This document shows positions 44,439-53,085 of a stretch of DNA of 64,000 bases, piece by piece. The DNA lies in the NCBI RefSeq assembly GCF_002150765.1, contig NZ_MUYM01000035.1, positions 55,163 to 119,162 on the forward strand, read 5' to 3'. The stretch comes from Lentzea kentuckyensis (GTDB lineage: Bacteria > Actinomycetota > Actinomycetes > Mycobacteriales > Pseudonocardiaceae). The notes below the pieces were generated by a model, which was not told the origin of the DNA, ran no database searches, and worked only from the letters and a program-made list of their open reading frames with translations. Each line of letters starts with the position of its first letter. The stretch's first letter is position 1. The translations under genes were made by a program, and so were the position numbers.

Positions 44439-45653
44439 ATGAACATCATCTTGGGGGCGGCAGTCGCGTTGTTCGTTTCCACCTACGCGGGCGAGGCCTC
44501 GTATCCGGGGGTGGCGGTGGCGATCACCAAGGGGGACCAGGTGATCGCGGTCGAGGGGTACGGCCACGACTCGGCGGGCGCGCCGATCACGGCGGACACG
44601 AAGATGGCGATCGCGTCGGTCAGCAAGTCGTTCACGGCGCTCGCCGTCCGGCAGCTGTCCGACGAGGGGAAGCTCGACCTGGACCGGCCGGTGTTCGACT
44701 CGCGGATCACGCCGCGTCAGCTGCTCGAGCACAAGTCCGGGATCAGCGATCGCACGTTGCCGGAGAAGAGCCTGCCGCAGCCGGACAGCACTGCCGCGGC
44801 GGTGGAACGGGCTCGCGACGTGTTGCGCGACGCGGTGCCCGACGGCCAGTTCCGTTACACGAACACGAACTACCACCTGGCCGCGCGGCTGGTCGAGCTG
44901 GCGTCCGGTGAGAAGTTCAACTCCTACCTGCAGAAGCACGTCTTCGAGCCGTTGGGCATGCGGGACACCGTGGCGATCGACGTGACGCCACGCGATCTGC
45001 CGCCGGACTACCGCAAGGGTTACGGGTACGCCTACGGGTTCTCGGTCCCGCTGACCGAGCCGGACCGGTTCGTGACGGGGTCCGACGGCGTGATCACCAC
45101 GGCGGCGGACATGGCGAAATGGCTCGCGGCACAACCGAAGCTCGCGCCGCGGGACGGCATGGGGTGGCAGGCCGACTCTCAGGGACAGCTGCGGCACAGC
45201 GGGATCTGGTTCACCGCCACGGCCGGCCAGCTGCTGACCTCGTCCGGCTACGGGATCGCGGTCATGTCGAACAGCGGGATCGGGCTCGGCAACGAGGGCA
45301 CCTACGGGCTGGAGAACGGCATCGCGGACGTGCTCGACGGCAGGACTCCTGCCGAGCCCACGTCGTACCGGTTGATCACGGATCTCGTGCTGGCCGGGCT
45401 GACGCTGTTGTCGCTGGCGCTGGGGATTCGTGCGTTGCGACGGCCGCGAAAGCTGCACAAGGCGTGGCAGGTGCTCAGGTTCGTGCCGCTGGGTGTGCTG
45501 GTGGCGTTGCCGACGTTGATCGGGCTGCTGTACGGCGGCGGGCGGGACATCTCGTTCTACCAACTGATGCACTATTCGTTGCCGCTTGTGGTGTGGTTGG
45601 GGGTGTCGAGCGTGATGAACATCAGCGTGGCGGTCGTGAGGTGGGTGCGATGA
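44439..45653 (+). CDS. Membrane-bound serine hydrolase, class C beta-lactamase/PBP fold
   Basis: A 404-residue protein. The N-terminal ~310 residues are a beta-lactamase-like domain: SVSKSF (SxxK nucleophile), FRYTNTNYHLAARLVE (YxN) and RHSGIWF (the H-S/T-G third motif). The C-terminal ~95 residues form about three transmembrane helices (LITDLVLAGLTLLSLALGI, FVPLGVLVALPTLIGLLY, LPLVVWLGVSSVMNISVAV). A hydrophobic start suggests export. Its stop overlaps the histidine-kinase ATG. This position suggests it modifies or senses a wall-derived ligand for that kinase; that is inference. Confidence 0.88.
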   Translation: MNIILGAAVALFVSTYAGEASYPGVAVAITKGDQVIAVEGYGHDSAGAPITADTKMAIASVSKSFTALAVRQLSDEGKLDLDRPVFDSRITPRQLLEHKSGISDRTLPEKSLPQPDSTAAAVERARDVLRDAVPDGQFRYTNTNYHLAARLVELASGEKFNSYLQKHVFEPLGMRDTVAIDVTPRDLPPDYRKGYGYAYGFSVPLTEPDRFVTGSDGVITTAADMAKWLAAQPKLAPRDGMGWQADSQGQLRHSGIWFTATAGQLLTSSGYGIAVMSNSGIGLGNEGTYGLENGIADVLDGRTPAEPTSYRLITDLVLAGLTLLSLALGIRALRRPRKLHKAWQVLRFVPLGVLVALPTLIGLLYGGGRDISFYQLMHYSLPLVVWLGVSSVMNISVAVVRWVR

Positions 45654-46513
45654 GGATCCTGGCGCTCGCGGCCTGTGTCGCCACCGCCTTCGGCATGTCG
45701 TTCTTCATGACCGAGACCGTGCCGCCGTGGACGGTCGTGGTGTGCGCCGCGGTGTTCGTCGCCGCCTTCCTGCTCGGGCGGCGGATGGCGCCCGGCTGGC
45801 CCGTGATCCTGTTCGTCGCGGCGGGACTCATCAACCTCACCGGGCTCATCGTCGTGGCGCTGGCCGCGGCCCTGCCGTGGGTGCTCGGCCGGGTCGCGGG
45901 CCAGCAGGCCGCGCTGGCCGCGGCTTCCGTTGAGTCCGCTCACCTGCGCGAACGCACCCGGATCGCGCACGAGGTGCACGACACGCTGGGGCACGAGCTC
46001 AGCCTGCTGGCGCTGCAGGCGGGCGCGCTGGAGATGAACCTGCCTCCTGAGCACCAGGCGGCCGCCGCCCAGCTCAGGGAGACCGCCTCGGGTGCCACCG
46101 AACGGCTGGCGGACCTGGTGTTCCTGCTGCGTGACGGCGAGCCGCCGGCCGTGGTGGGCCTGCAGGACCTCGTGGATCGCGCGGTGGCGGCCGGGTTGCG
46201 GGTCGAGTTCACAGTGGAGGGTGCGATTCCGTCCACTGTGGAGCAGACCGTGCATCGCGTGGTGCAGGAGGCTTTGACGAACGCCGCCAAGCACGCGCCG
46301 AAGTCCGCGGTGGTGCTGAGGGTGACCACGGCCGACGCGACCACGGTGGTGGAGGCGCACAACGACGCCGGGTTGCGGCGGGGCGCGGGCAGCCGGTTGG
46401 GGCTGGTCGCGTTGCGGGAACGGGTGCGGCTCGCGGGCGGTACGCTGCGGATCAGTCGTGGCGGCGGCAGGTTCGAGCTGGTCGCGACGCTGCCGCACTC
46501 GGGGGACCTGTGA
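45650..46513 (+). CDS. Sensor histidine kinase (HisKA_3, NarL-type)
   Basis: A 287-residue kinase with three or four N-terminal membrane helices and almost no extracellular domain, then the dimerisation/phosphoacceptor motif RTRIAHEVHDTLGHELSLLAL (His110) and a HATPase_c domain (VVQEALTNAAKHAP, LGLVALRERVRLAGGTLRI). A missing sensor domain fits sensing through a partner protein. ATG overlaps the serine-hydrolase stop; its stop overlaps the regulator's GTG. Confidence 0.92.
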   Translation: MRILALAACVATAFGMSFFMTETVPPWTVVVCAAVFVAAFLLGRRMAPGWPVILFVAAGLINLTGLIVVALAAALPWVLGRVAGQQAALAAASVESAHLRERTRIAHEVHDTLGHELSLLALQAGALEMNLPPEHQAAAAQLRETASGATERLADLVFLLRDGEPPAVVGLQDLVDRAVAAGLRVEFTVEGAIPSTVEQTVHRVVQEALTNAAKHAPKSAVVLRVTTADATTVVEAHNDAGLRRGAGSRLGLVALRERVRLAGGTLRISRGGGRFELVATLPHSGDL

Positions 46514-47139
46514 TTCGCGTTCTGCTCGCCGACGACGAGGCGATGGTGCGCGCGGGCGTGCGCGCCATCCTCGGCTCCGACCCCGGGTTGGAGGTGGTGG
46601 CGGAGGCGTCGGACGGTCGCGAGGCGATCGACCTGGCGTTGAAACACCGGCCGGACGTCGTGCTGCTGGACGTCCGGATGCCCCGCCTCGACGGCCTGGA
46701 GGCGGCGAAAGAGCTGGCGCGCCTGGGGTTCGGCGTCGCGATGCTGACGACGTTCAACGACGACGGCTACCTGGAACAGGCGCTGGACGGCGGCGCCCGC
46801 GGCTTCCTGCTGAAGTCGGGCGATCCGCGCGAACTCATCGCGGGCGTGCACGCGCTGGCGTCCGGCGGCGCCTACCTCGCACCCAAGGTGGCAGCACGGA
46901 TGATCACGCGGTTCCGCGGTGGCCGGGTCAGCGAGGCCCGTTCCCGCGTGGCGTCGCTGACCGCGCGGGAACGGGACGTGCTGGCGTTGCTCGGCCAGGG
47001 GCTGTCGAACGCGCAGATCGCGCGGCGGCTCGACCTGGTCGAGGGCACCGTCAAGGGGCACGTGAGCGCCATCCTGACCCGCCTCGGCGCGGAGAACCGC
47101 GTACAAGCGGCCATCGTCGCCCACGAAGCAGCCCTCTAA
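46510..47139 (+). CDS. Response regulator, NarL/LuxR family
   Basis: A 209-residue two-domain regulator: receiver IRVLLADDEAMVRAG with phospho-acceptor Asp54 in VVLLDVRMPRLDG, and a C-terminal LuxR HTH (LTARERDVLALLGQGLSNAQIARRLDLVEGTVKGHVSAILTRLGAENR). GTG start overlapping the kinase stop by four bases. Third gene of the hydrolase-kinase-regulator operon. Confidence 0.93.
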   Translation: MIRVLLADDEAMVRAGVRAILGSDPGLEVVAEASDGREAIDLALKHRPDVVLLDVRMPRLDGLEAAKELARLGFGVAMLTTFNDDGYLEQALDGGARGFLLKSGDPRELIAGVHALASGGAYLAPKVAARMITRFRGGRVSEARSRVASLTARERDVLALLGQGLSNAQIARRLDLVEGTVKGHVSAILTRLGAENRVQAAIVAHEAAL

Positions 47140-47157
47140 CCCCCGTTGGCCGGCGGT

Positions 47158-47206
47158 CACGCGGGGCCCCTTCGTTCCCTCCAGGGAAACGCGGGGTCCC
47201 CGCGTG
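47158..47206. terminator. Nested hairpin between convergent genes
   Basis: Outer arms CACGCGGGGCCCC (47158-47170) and GGGGTCCCCGCGTG (47193-47206) pair with one bulged base; inside, TTCCCT (47175-47180) pairs with AGGGAA (47183-47188). It lies between the response-regulator and dehydrogenase stops and is followed on the plus strand by GCCGAAAAATG. Confidence 0.6.
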
Positions 47207-47261
47207 CCGAAAAATGGGGCTGGTGGGGTTTGTGTGGGTGAACGGCGCTGCGGGTGAGGGT

Positions 47262-48707
47262 TTAGAGCGGGAAGTGGCCGTGGCCTCCTGCCACGGTGAC
47301 CCAGCGGGTCGCGGAGAAGGCCTCCAGGCCCCACCGGCCGCCGAACCTGCCGTACCCGCTGGACTTCACGCCACCGAACGGCGCCTGCGGCTCGTCGTCG
47401 ACCGTCTGGTTGCCGACGTGCACGATGCCGGTGCGGATGCGTCGCGCGAGGGCGAAGCCGCGGCGGGAGTCCTCGGTGAGGATGCCCGCGGTGAGGCCGT
47501 GCTCGGTGTCGTTCGCGATGGCCACGGCCTCGTCGTCGTCGGCGACCGGGATGACCATGACGGCCGGGCCGAAGATCTCCTCCTGGAAGATCCGCATCCG
47601 CGGCGTCACGCCGTCCAGCACGGTCGCGGTCCCGTTGCCGCCGGCCCGGACCTGGGCGCCCTCGGTGACCGCCTCGGCGACGAGCGCCGCCACGCGTTCG
47701 GCGGCGCGCGGGCTGATGACCGGGCCGATGGCGGTGCCGGGGTCCGCGGGGTCGCCGTGCGGCAGCGAGTTGACCTTCGCGGCCAGCTTCGCGGTGAACT
47801 CCTCGGCCACCGCCTGGTGCACCAGGATGCGGTCGGCCGACATGCAGATCTGGCCCGCGTTGAAGAACGCGCTGAACGTCGCCGCGCTCACCGCGTGGTC
47901 GAGGTCGGCGTCGTCGAGGACCAGCAGCGAGTTCTTGCCGCCGAGTTCCAGGACGGCCGGCTTGAGGTGTTGCGCTGCAAGGGTTCCGACGATCCGCCCG
48001 ACCTCGGTCGACCCGGTGAAGTTCACCGCCTGCACGCGGGTGTCGGTGATCAACGCCTTGGCGATCTCGGCGGCGTCCTCGGGAGCGTTCGTCACGACGT
48101 TGAGCACGCCCGCCGGCAGCCCGGCCTCGTGCAGCACGTCGGCGATGAACAGCCCGGCCGCGATCGGCGCGTCCTCGCTCGGCTTGAGCACCACCGTGTT
48201 GCCGGCGGCGAGCGGCGCGGCGACGGCCCGCGTGCTGAGGATGACGGGGGCGTTCCACGGCGCGAACGCCGCGACGACGCCGAGCGGTTCCCGCACCGCG
48301 AGCGACAGCTGTCCCGGCGTCTCCGTCGTCAGCACCTCGCCCACGGGCTGGGTGACCGCGGCGGCCGCCTCGCGCAGGATGTTCGCCGCCAGCATGACGT
48401 TGAACCCTGCCCAGCCGCCGACGCCGCCGACCTCGGCCGCCATGAGGCCGATGACCTCGGACGTCCTGGCCTCCAGGCCGTCCGCCGCCTTGAGCAGGAT
48501 CCCGCGCCGCCGCGACGGCGAGAACGCCGACCACTCCGCGAAGGCCTCCTGCGCCGCGTCGACGGCGCGCGTCACGTCCGCGACGCCGGCAGCGGCGACA
48601 ACGGCGTGGACCTCACCCGTGTACGGGTTTAGGTCGTCGGTGGTGCGGCCGTCCAGCGCGGGAACGCTTTCGCCGCCGATGAATAGCTGACGCTTTTCGG
48701 TTGCCAC
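47262..48707 (-). CDS. NAD(P)-dependent aldehyde dehydrogenase
   Basis: A 481-residue ALDH-superfamily enzyme oxidising an aldehyde to an acid. Motifs are APWNAPVI, VVLKPSEDAP, NFTGSTEVG (cofactor binding), LELGGKN (general-base Glu), FNAGQICMSADRI (catalytic Cys) and EIFGPAVMVIPV. The overall sequence looks like benzaldehyde/vanillin/salicylaldehyde dehydrogenases. It is followed on the same strand, upstream in transcription, by an IclR regulator 39 bp away, a common pairing for aromatic catabolism; the aromatic substrate is inference. Confidence 0.9.
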   Translation of the reverse strand: MATEKRQLFIGGESVPALDGRTTDDLNPYTGEVHAVVAAAGVADVTRAVDAAQEAFAEWSAFSPSRRRGILLKAADGLEARTSEVIGLMAAEVGGVGGWAGFNVMLAANILREAAAAVTQPVGEVLTTETPGQLSLAVREPLGVVAAFAPWNAPVILSTRAVAAPLAAGNTVVLKPSEDAPIAAGLFIADVLHEAGLPAGVLNVVTNAPEDAAEIAKALITDTRVQAVNFTGSTEVGRIVGTLAAQHLKPAVLELGGKNSLLVLDDADLDHAVSAATFSAFFNAGQICMSADRILVHQAVAEEFTAKLAAKVNSLPHGDPADPGTAIGPVISPRAAERVAALVAEAVTEGAQVRAGGNGTATVLDGVTPRMRIFQEEIFGPAVMVIPVADDDEAVAIANDTEHGLTAGILTEDSRRGFALARRIRTGIVHVGNQTVDDEPQAPFGGVKSSGYGRFGGRWGLEAFSATRWVTVAGGHGHFPL

Positions 48708-48746
48708 GGTTGAAGATTCAAGCGTTCCGGACCGGAATCATCCAAG

Positions 48747-49499
48747 TCAGGCTTCCGGTGGGTGGAAACCCGGCTGCAACGTCCGGCCGATGCCGCTCGC
48801 CGCCACCTGCAACGCCGCCACCAGCCGCGCCCGCACGTTGCGCAAATCCGGCACCACGATCCCCAGCGCCGCCACCACCTGCCCGTCCACCTCGACCGGC
48901 ACCGCCACGCTGCACGCCCCGAGCGTCATCTCCTCGAACGTCTGCGCGTACCCGTCCCGCCTGATCCGGTGCAGCTGAGCCCGCATCCGGCCCGGCTCGG
49001 TGACCGTGTACGCCGTGATCCGCGTCAGACCGTGTTGCAGTACCTCCTCCTGCACCTCCGGCGGTGCGTGCGCGAGCAACACCTTGCCCACGCCGGTCGA
49101 GTGCAACGGCAACCTGCTGCCCGTGGAGCTCACGATCGGCACGGACGCATGCCCCGACACCCGGTCGAGGTACAGGACCTCGGTCCCCTCCCGCACGGCC
49201 AGGTGCACCACCGCCCGCGTCGCGGCGTGGATGTCGTGCAGGAACGGCTCCGCGACCCGGCTCAGATCCACCTCGCCCGCGGCGAGCAGCCCGAGCCGCC
49301 AGATCCGCCGCCCGATGACGTACTCCCCGGACTCCAGCCGCCGCACCGCACCCCACGCCGCCAGTTCGGCCAGCAACCGGTGCGCCGTGCTGACCGGCAA
49401 CCCGCTGCGCCGCGCGATGCCGCTGAGCGTCTGGCGGCGGTGGCGGGCGTCGAAGGTGCCGAGCAGCGACAGCAGCTTCGAGGAGACGGTGACGGCCAT
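48747..49499 (-). CDS. IclR-family transcriptional regulator
   Basis: A 250-residue regulator with an N-terminal winged HTH (SSKLLSLLGTFDARHRRQTLSGIARRSGLPVSTAHRLLAELAAWGAVRR) and a GAF-like effector domain (LPLHSTGVGKVLLAHAP, GVAVPVEVDGQVVAALGIVVP-type segment). MAVTVSSK at 49499 is taken as start; the divergent NB-ARC gene begins 38 bp away, so both have very short or absent leaders. Probably controls the following dehydrogenase gene. Confidence 0.9.
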   Translation of the reverse strand: MAVTVSSKLLSLLGTFDARHRRQTLSGIARRSGLPVSTAHRLLAELAAWGAVRRLESGEYVIGRRIWRLGLLAAGEVDLSRVAEPFLHDIHAATRAVVHLAVREGTEVLYLDRVSGHASVPIVSSTGSRLPLHSTGVGKVLLAHAPPEVQEEVLQHGLTRITAYTVTEPGRMRAQLHRIRRDGYAQTFEEMTLGACSVAVPVEVDGQVVAALGIVVPDLRNVRARLVAALQVAASGIGRTLQPGFHPPEA

Positions 49500-49536
49500 C
49501 CACGAATTCTGCCCACATCGATCTACCATCGGCGCG

Positions 49537-51936
49537 GTGGCCGGAACACCAGAGGGAAGACTCCGTGCGCTGCACCGGGCACTCGCCGCGCACCCCAACC
49601 AACCAGTGCTGTTCGCCGACCTGATCAACGCGGTCTGGGGCGAGCAACCACCCGCGGGCCCGCTTCCGGCGTTGCGCACGCTCGTGAAGCGCCTCCGGCG
49701 GTCCATTCCGGACGAGATAGTCACCGACGCGTCCGGTTACCGCCTCAAGGTCCGCACCCCCGGACCGTGCCAGCTCCCCGCGGACCTGCCGGACTTCGTG
49801 GGCCGCGAGCAGGAGCTGGACCGCCTCGAACGGCAAGAGGGCGTCATCGCGATCACTGGTGCGCCGGGCGTGGGCAAGACCGCGCTGGCCGTGCGGCTCG
49901 CGCACCGGTTGCGGGAGCGGTACTTAGACGGCCAGCTCTACGTGAACCTGCGCGCGTTCGCCTCCGGGCCGCCGGTCACCGCGGAACAGGCCCTGAGCGG
50001 CTTCCTGAAGGCGCTCGGTGTCCCGCAGCCGGCGATTCCGGCCAGCCTGGACGCCCAGATCGAGCTCTACCGCAAGAAGCTCGAAGGCAAACGGGTGCTG
50101 GTCGTGCTCGACAACGCCGTCGAGGACGCGATCGAGCCGCTCGTGCCGGACCAGCCCGGCTGCCTCACCATCGTCACCAGCCGGCACGACCTGCCCGGCC
50201 AGCTGAGGCTCGACGTCCTGGGCGATGATGCCGCGCACGAGTTGCTCACGAACATGCGTGTGGAAGGCACGGCTGACGAACGCACAGAGCTCGTACGCCT
50301 GTGCGCGCATTTGCCGCTCGCCTTGCGCATCGCGGGAGCGAACGTGGCCCACGGGCACATCGAGGACTACCTCGACGAGCTGCGCGGCGACCGGCTGGAC
50401 GTGCTGGAGATCGACGGCGACGCGGCGGTGCGGGCCACGTTCGAACTGTCCTACCGGGCGTTGAGCAGCGCGGCCAGGCGCGTGTTCCGGCTGCTCGGAC
50501 TGCCACCCGGCGCGGACATCGGGCTCGACGCGGCCACGGCGCTCGCGGGGAGCGACCCCGAACCGCAGCTCGACGAGCTGGTGCGGGCCGGACTCGTCGA
50601 CCAGGTCGGCGTTCGCTATCAGCTGCACGACCTCATCAGGCTGTTTGCCGCTGACGCCGCGGACGACGACGACCGGGCGAGGCTGCTCCACGGCTACGCG
50701 TGGTACCTGAGGACGGCGTACAACGCCATCCTCGTGGTGATCCCCGAGCTGAGCCTGATCACCGACCCCGACCTCACCGGAGCCTGCCTGGAGTTCGAGG
50801 GCCGGGACGACGCCGCCGCGTGGCTCGAGGAGGAGCACTCGAACCTCGTCGCGGCCGTGCTCGCCGCGCCCTCGCCGTTCGCGCAGCAGCTCGCCGACGT
50901 CGTGCGGCTCTACCTGCACGTCGGGCGGTTCGAGATCGACAAGGCGCTGGTGTTCCGGGCCGGACTGCGGGCGGCGCGGGAGGCGGGCGACCGGGCCGGG
51001 CAGTGCGCCGCGTCGTTCGGGCTGGGCATGTCGGCGTGGGGGCGCGGTGAGTACCGCGACGCGTTGCACCACTACGGGACGGCGTTGGAACAGGCGGACG
51101 AGCCCGCCGCGATCGCGGCGATCAAGAACAACTTCGGGCTCGTGTACCTGGAGCTCGGCGAGGTGGCGCAGGCGCGGGCCAACCTCACCGAGGCGCTCGC
51201 GCTGCGGCGGCGGATCGGTGACGAACGCGCGGCCGCCAGCACCCTCATGAATCTCGGCATCTCCTACGGCGCCAAGGGAGAGCTGCGTGAGGCGGCGCGG
51301 TACATCGAGGAGTGCTACGAAGTCTGCTCGCGGCTCGGCATGAGCAACCAGAGCGCGCTCGTCCTGGACAACCTGTCCGTCGCCTACTTCGAGCTGGGCG
51401 AACTGGACCGGGCGCTGACCGCGAGCCTGGAGTCCGTCCGCCTGCACGTCGAGAACGGTCAGCAGCGGGCCCTCTCGAACGCCCTGGCGAGCCTCGCCCG
51501 CATCCGCGCCGAACGCGGGGAGATCGAGGAGGGGCTGGCGGTGGCCCAGCGGTGCTTCGAGGTCGCGCGGGAGGCCGAACATCCCAAGTCGCGCATCGAC
51601 TGCCTGGTCGCGATGGTCGCTCTGGAGCCGGAGAAGGCGGAGCACCACGCGGGGGAGGCCGTCGAGCTGGGTCGCAAGATCGGCTACGAACCCGGCGTGA
51701 TCACCGCGTCCATCCTGCTCGCCCAGGCCACGGAGTCGGTGGAGCTGATCGACGAAGTGCTCACCACGATCCGTGAGACCGACAGCCTCATGGACCACTC
51801 ACGGGCGTTGCTGGCTCGCGCGCGCATCACGCGTGACGTCGACACGGCACGAGAAGCACTCAAGACGGCAGAGGAACACAGCCAGGCGAAAGTCGCTTCG
51901 GACGCACGATCGTTCCTGGTAACACTGGGTGCGTGA
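49537..51936 (+). CDS. AfsR/SARP-like NB-ARC and TPR regulator lacking a BTAD
   Basis: About 799 residues. The first ~70 residues resemble the OmpR-type winged helix of SARPs (LFADLINAVWGEQPPAGPLPALRTLVKRLRRSI...ASGYRL). Directly after it comes an NB-ARC STAND ATPase (FVGREQELDRLE, Walker A ITGAPGVGKTA, VLVVLDNA Walker B, LPLALRIAGA) and a C-terminal array of tetratricopeptide repeats (about residues 450-799). The bacterial transcriptional activation domain normally between HTH and NB-ARC is missing. The GTG at 49537 has no ribosome-binding site but a TACCAT hexamer ends 7 bp before it. Target unknown. Confidence 0.82.
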   Translation: MAGTPEGRLRALHRALAAHPNQPVLFADLINAVWGEQPPAGPLPALRTLVKRLRRSIPDEIVTDASGYRLKVRTPGPCQLPADLPDFVGREQELDRLERQEGVIAITGAPGVGKTALAVRLAHRLRERYLDGQLYVNLRAFASGPPVTAEQALSGFLKALGVPQPAIPASLDAQIELYRKKLEGKRVLVVLDNAVEDAIEPLVPDQPGCLTIVTSRHDLPGQLRLDVLGDDAAHELLTNMRVEGTADERTELVRLCAHLPLALRIAGANVAHGHIEDYLDELRGDRLDVLEIDGDAAVRATFELSYRALSSAARRVFRLLGLPPGADIGLDAATALAGSDPEPQLDELVRAGLVDQVGVRYQLHDLIRLFAADAADDDDRARLLHGYAWYLRTAYNAILVVIPELSLITDPDLTGACLEFEGRDDAAAWLEEEHSNLVAAVLAAPSPFAQQLADVVRLYLHVGRFEIDKALVFRAGLRAAREAGDRAGQCAASFGLGMSAWGRGEYRDALHHYGTALEQADEPAAIAAIKNNFGLVYLELGEVAQARANLTEALALRRRIGDERAAASTLMNLGISYGAKGELREAARYIEECYEVCSRLGMSNQSALVLDNLSVAYFELGELDRALTASLESVRLHVENGQQRALSNALASLARIRAERGEIEEGLAVAQRCFEVAREAEHPKSRIDCLVAMVALEPEKAEHHAGEAVELGRKIGYEPGVITASILLAQATESVELIDEVLTTIRETDSLMDHSRALLARARITRDVDTAREALKTAEEHSQAKVASDARSFLVTLGA

Positions 51937-52670
51937 CGTACCTGGGTGAGGGCTGGGACAGCACGGCCGAGCTGTTCGACGAACGGTGGGTGGAACGGCG
52001 GCCGCGCCGTCCGGAGATCGGCCCGCAGCTGGTGCGTGAGTCGGTGGTGATGCCCTGGCTCGCGCCGCGGTTGCCGTTGCCCGTGCCGGTTCCTGTTGTC
52101 GTGTCCCGGGAACCGCTCGTGGTGCGGCACGAGCTGATACCTGGCGAAGAAGTGCACGAGTTGAACGCGGTGCAGGGCCGGCAGCTGGGGGAGTTCCTGC
52201 TGGCGTTGCACGCAGTGCCGGTCGCGGAAGCCGTGCGGCGCGGCGTCGGGCGGAGGCCGCTGCCGGTCGAGCGCTTCCGCGCCGAGGTGCGGGTGCCCGG
52301 CGGCGAGGCGTTGCTCGCCAGGATCAGCGGTCTGCCCGCGGACACGCTCGTGCACGGCGACCTCGGCCCGGACCACGTGCTCGGCCACGACGGCGTGCTG
52401 ACCGGCGTGATCGACTTCGGCGACCTGCACGTCGGCGACGTGGCGATCGACCTGGCGTGGGCGCTGCACTCCACACCGCCCGAGTTCGCTGACTCTCTCG
52501 CGGAGGCGTACGGCGTGACGAACGCACTGCGCGAGCGGGCGTTGATCTGGCATCAGCTCGGACCGTGGCACGAAGTGCTGTACGGCAACGACATCGGCGA
52601 CCCGGCGGTGGCGGCGGACGGACTGGACGGAGTGCGTGAGCGGCTCGGAATCGGGGTAATCCCGATGTGA
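51933..52670 (+). CDS. Aminoglycoside-phosphotransferase-fold (APH) protein
   Basis: A 245-residue small-molecule kinase-like protein with the catalytic loop LVHGDLGPDHVL (HGDxxxxH), and the metal site VIDFGDLHVGDVAIDLAWAL. The N-terminal lobe is short (GEGWDSTAELFD as glycine-loop region). GTG start overlapping the NB-ARC regulator stop. Substrate is not determinable; family members phosphorylate antibiotics, choline, fructosamine or homoserine. Confidence 0.85.
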   Translation: MTYLGEGWDSTAELFDERWVERRPRRPEIGPQLVRESVVMPWLAPRLPLPVPVPVVVSREPLVVRHELIPGEEVHELNAVQGRQLGEFLLALHAVPVAEAVRRGVGRRPLPVERFRAEVRVPGGEALLARISGLPADTLVHGDLGPDHVLGHDGVLTGVIDFGDLHVGDVAIDLAWALHSTPPEFADSLAEAYGVTNALRERALIWHQLGPWHEVLYGNDIGDPAVAADGLDGVRERLGIGVIPM

Positions 52671-52694
52671 AAGCCACCCGTGTCAGGAGGAGAC

Positions 52695-52847
52695 ATGCCC
52701 TGGGTTCGCCGGCACCGCCGCAGCGCTCCGTACAGCTGGTTCCGCTCCACCACGGTCCGCAGCCACTACCGCAGGCCGGCCGGTGGGTTCCTGATTCCCG
52801 TGGTCGTGGCCATCGCCGTGATCCTGCTGCTCATCGCCCTGTTCTGA
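52695..52847 (+). CDS. 50-residue basic single-pass membrane protein
   Basis: Starts MPWVRRHRRSAPYSWFRS, with a basic cytosolic half, then one C-terminal transmembrane helix FLIPVVVAIAVILLLIALF. An AGGAGGAGA ribosome-binding site 4 bp from the ATG is among the strongest in the window, which is good evidence that this short gene is real. 24 bp after the APH gene and in the same direction. Function unknown. Confidence 0.72.
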   Translation: MPWVRRHRRSAPYSWFRSTTVRSHYRRPAGGFLIPVVVAIAVILLLIALF

Positions 52848-52883
52848 GCCGGGTGCTGAGCTGGGGCGGGTACTGTCGGGAAC

Positions 52884-53063
52884 ATGGGACAGTTGGGTGA
52901 GTTGTTCCCGGGACGCAAACTCCGCAGCGAGGCGACGGACTCCGGCACCGGTGAGGACTACGAGGAGACCGGACCGCTCGACCTCACGGCGGGCGCGGTG
53001 CGGTTGAGGCCGCGCCCGAAGCCCACCCCGGAGCCTGTTGGGGAACCTGACAGCACGGAGTGA
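52884..53063 (+). CDS. 59-residue conserved-looking small protein
   Basis: MGQLGELFPGRKLRSEATDS... then ETGPLDLTAGAVRLRPRP and a Pro/Glu tail. The ELFxPGRK start and the PLDLxxGxV segment resemble short actinobacterial proteins annotated as DUF6191; I cannot confirm by search. No ribosome-binding site, but TACTGT (52871-52876) ends 7 bp before the ATG, suggesting a leaderless message. Promoter elements of the next gene overlap its 3' end. Confidence 0.65.
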   Translation: MGQLGELFPGRKLRSEATDSGTGEDYEETGPLDLTAGAVRLRPRPKPTPEPVGEPDSTE

Positions 53064-53076
53064 TCACCGGTATTAC
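53047..53076 (+). promoter_or_regulatory. Leaderless promoter for the YdcF-like gene
   Basis: CTGACA (53047-53052), 18-bp spacer, TATTAC (53071-53076), with the GTG start 9 bp further on. It overlaps the 3' end of the 59-residue gene. Confidence 0.5.
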
Positions 53077-53085
53077 CCTTGGCCG

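Noticed and set aside
45940..48534. 864-codon minus-strand frame across the kinase, regulator and dehydrogenase genes
   Set aside because: It spans several real genes and an intergenic hairpin; composition and lack of motifs mark it as a shadow.
49537..52670. Marker of a biosynthetic gene cluster (SARP-like regulator)
   Set aside because: No polyketide, peptide or terpene synthesis genes are nearby, and the protein lacks the SARP activation domain.
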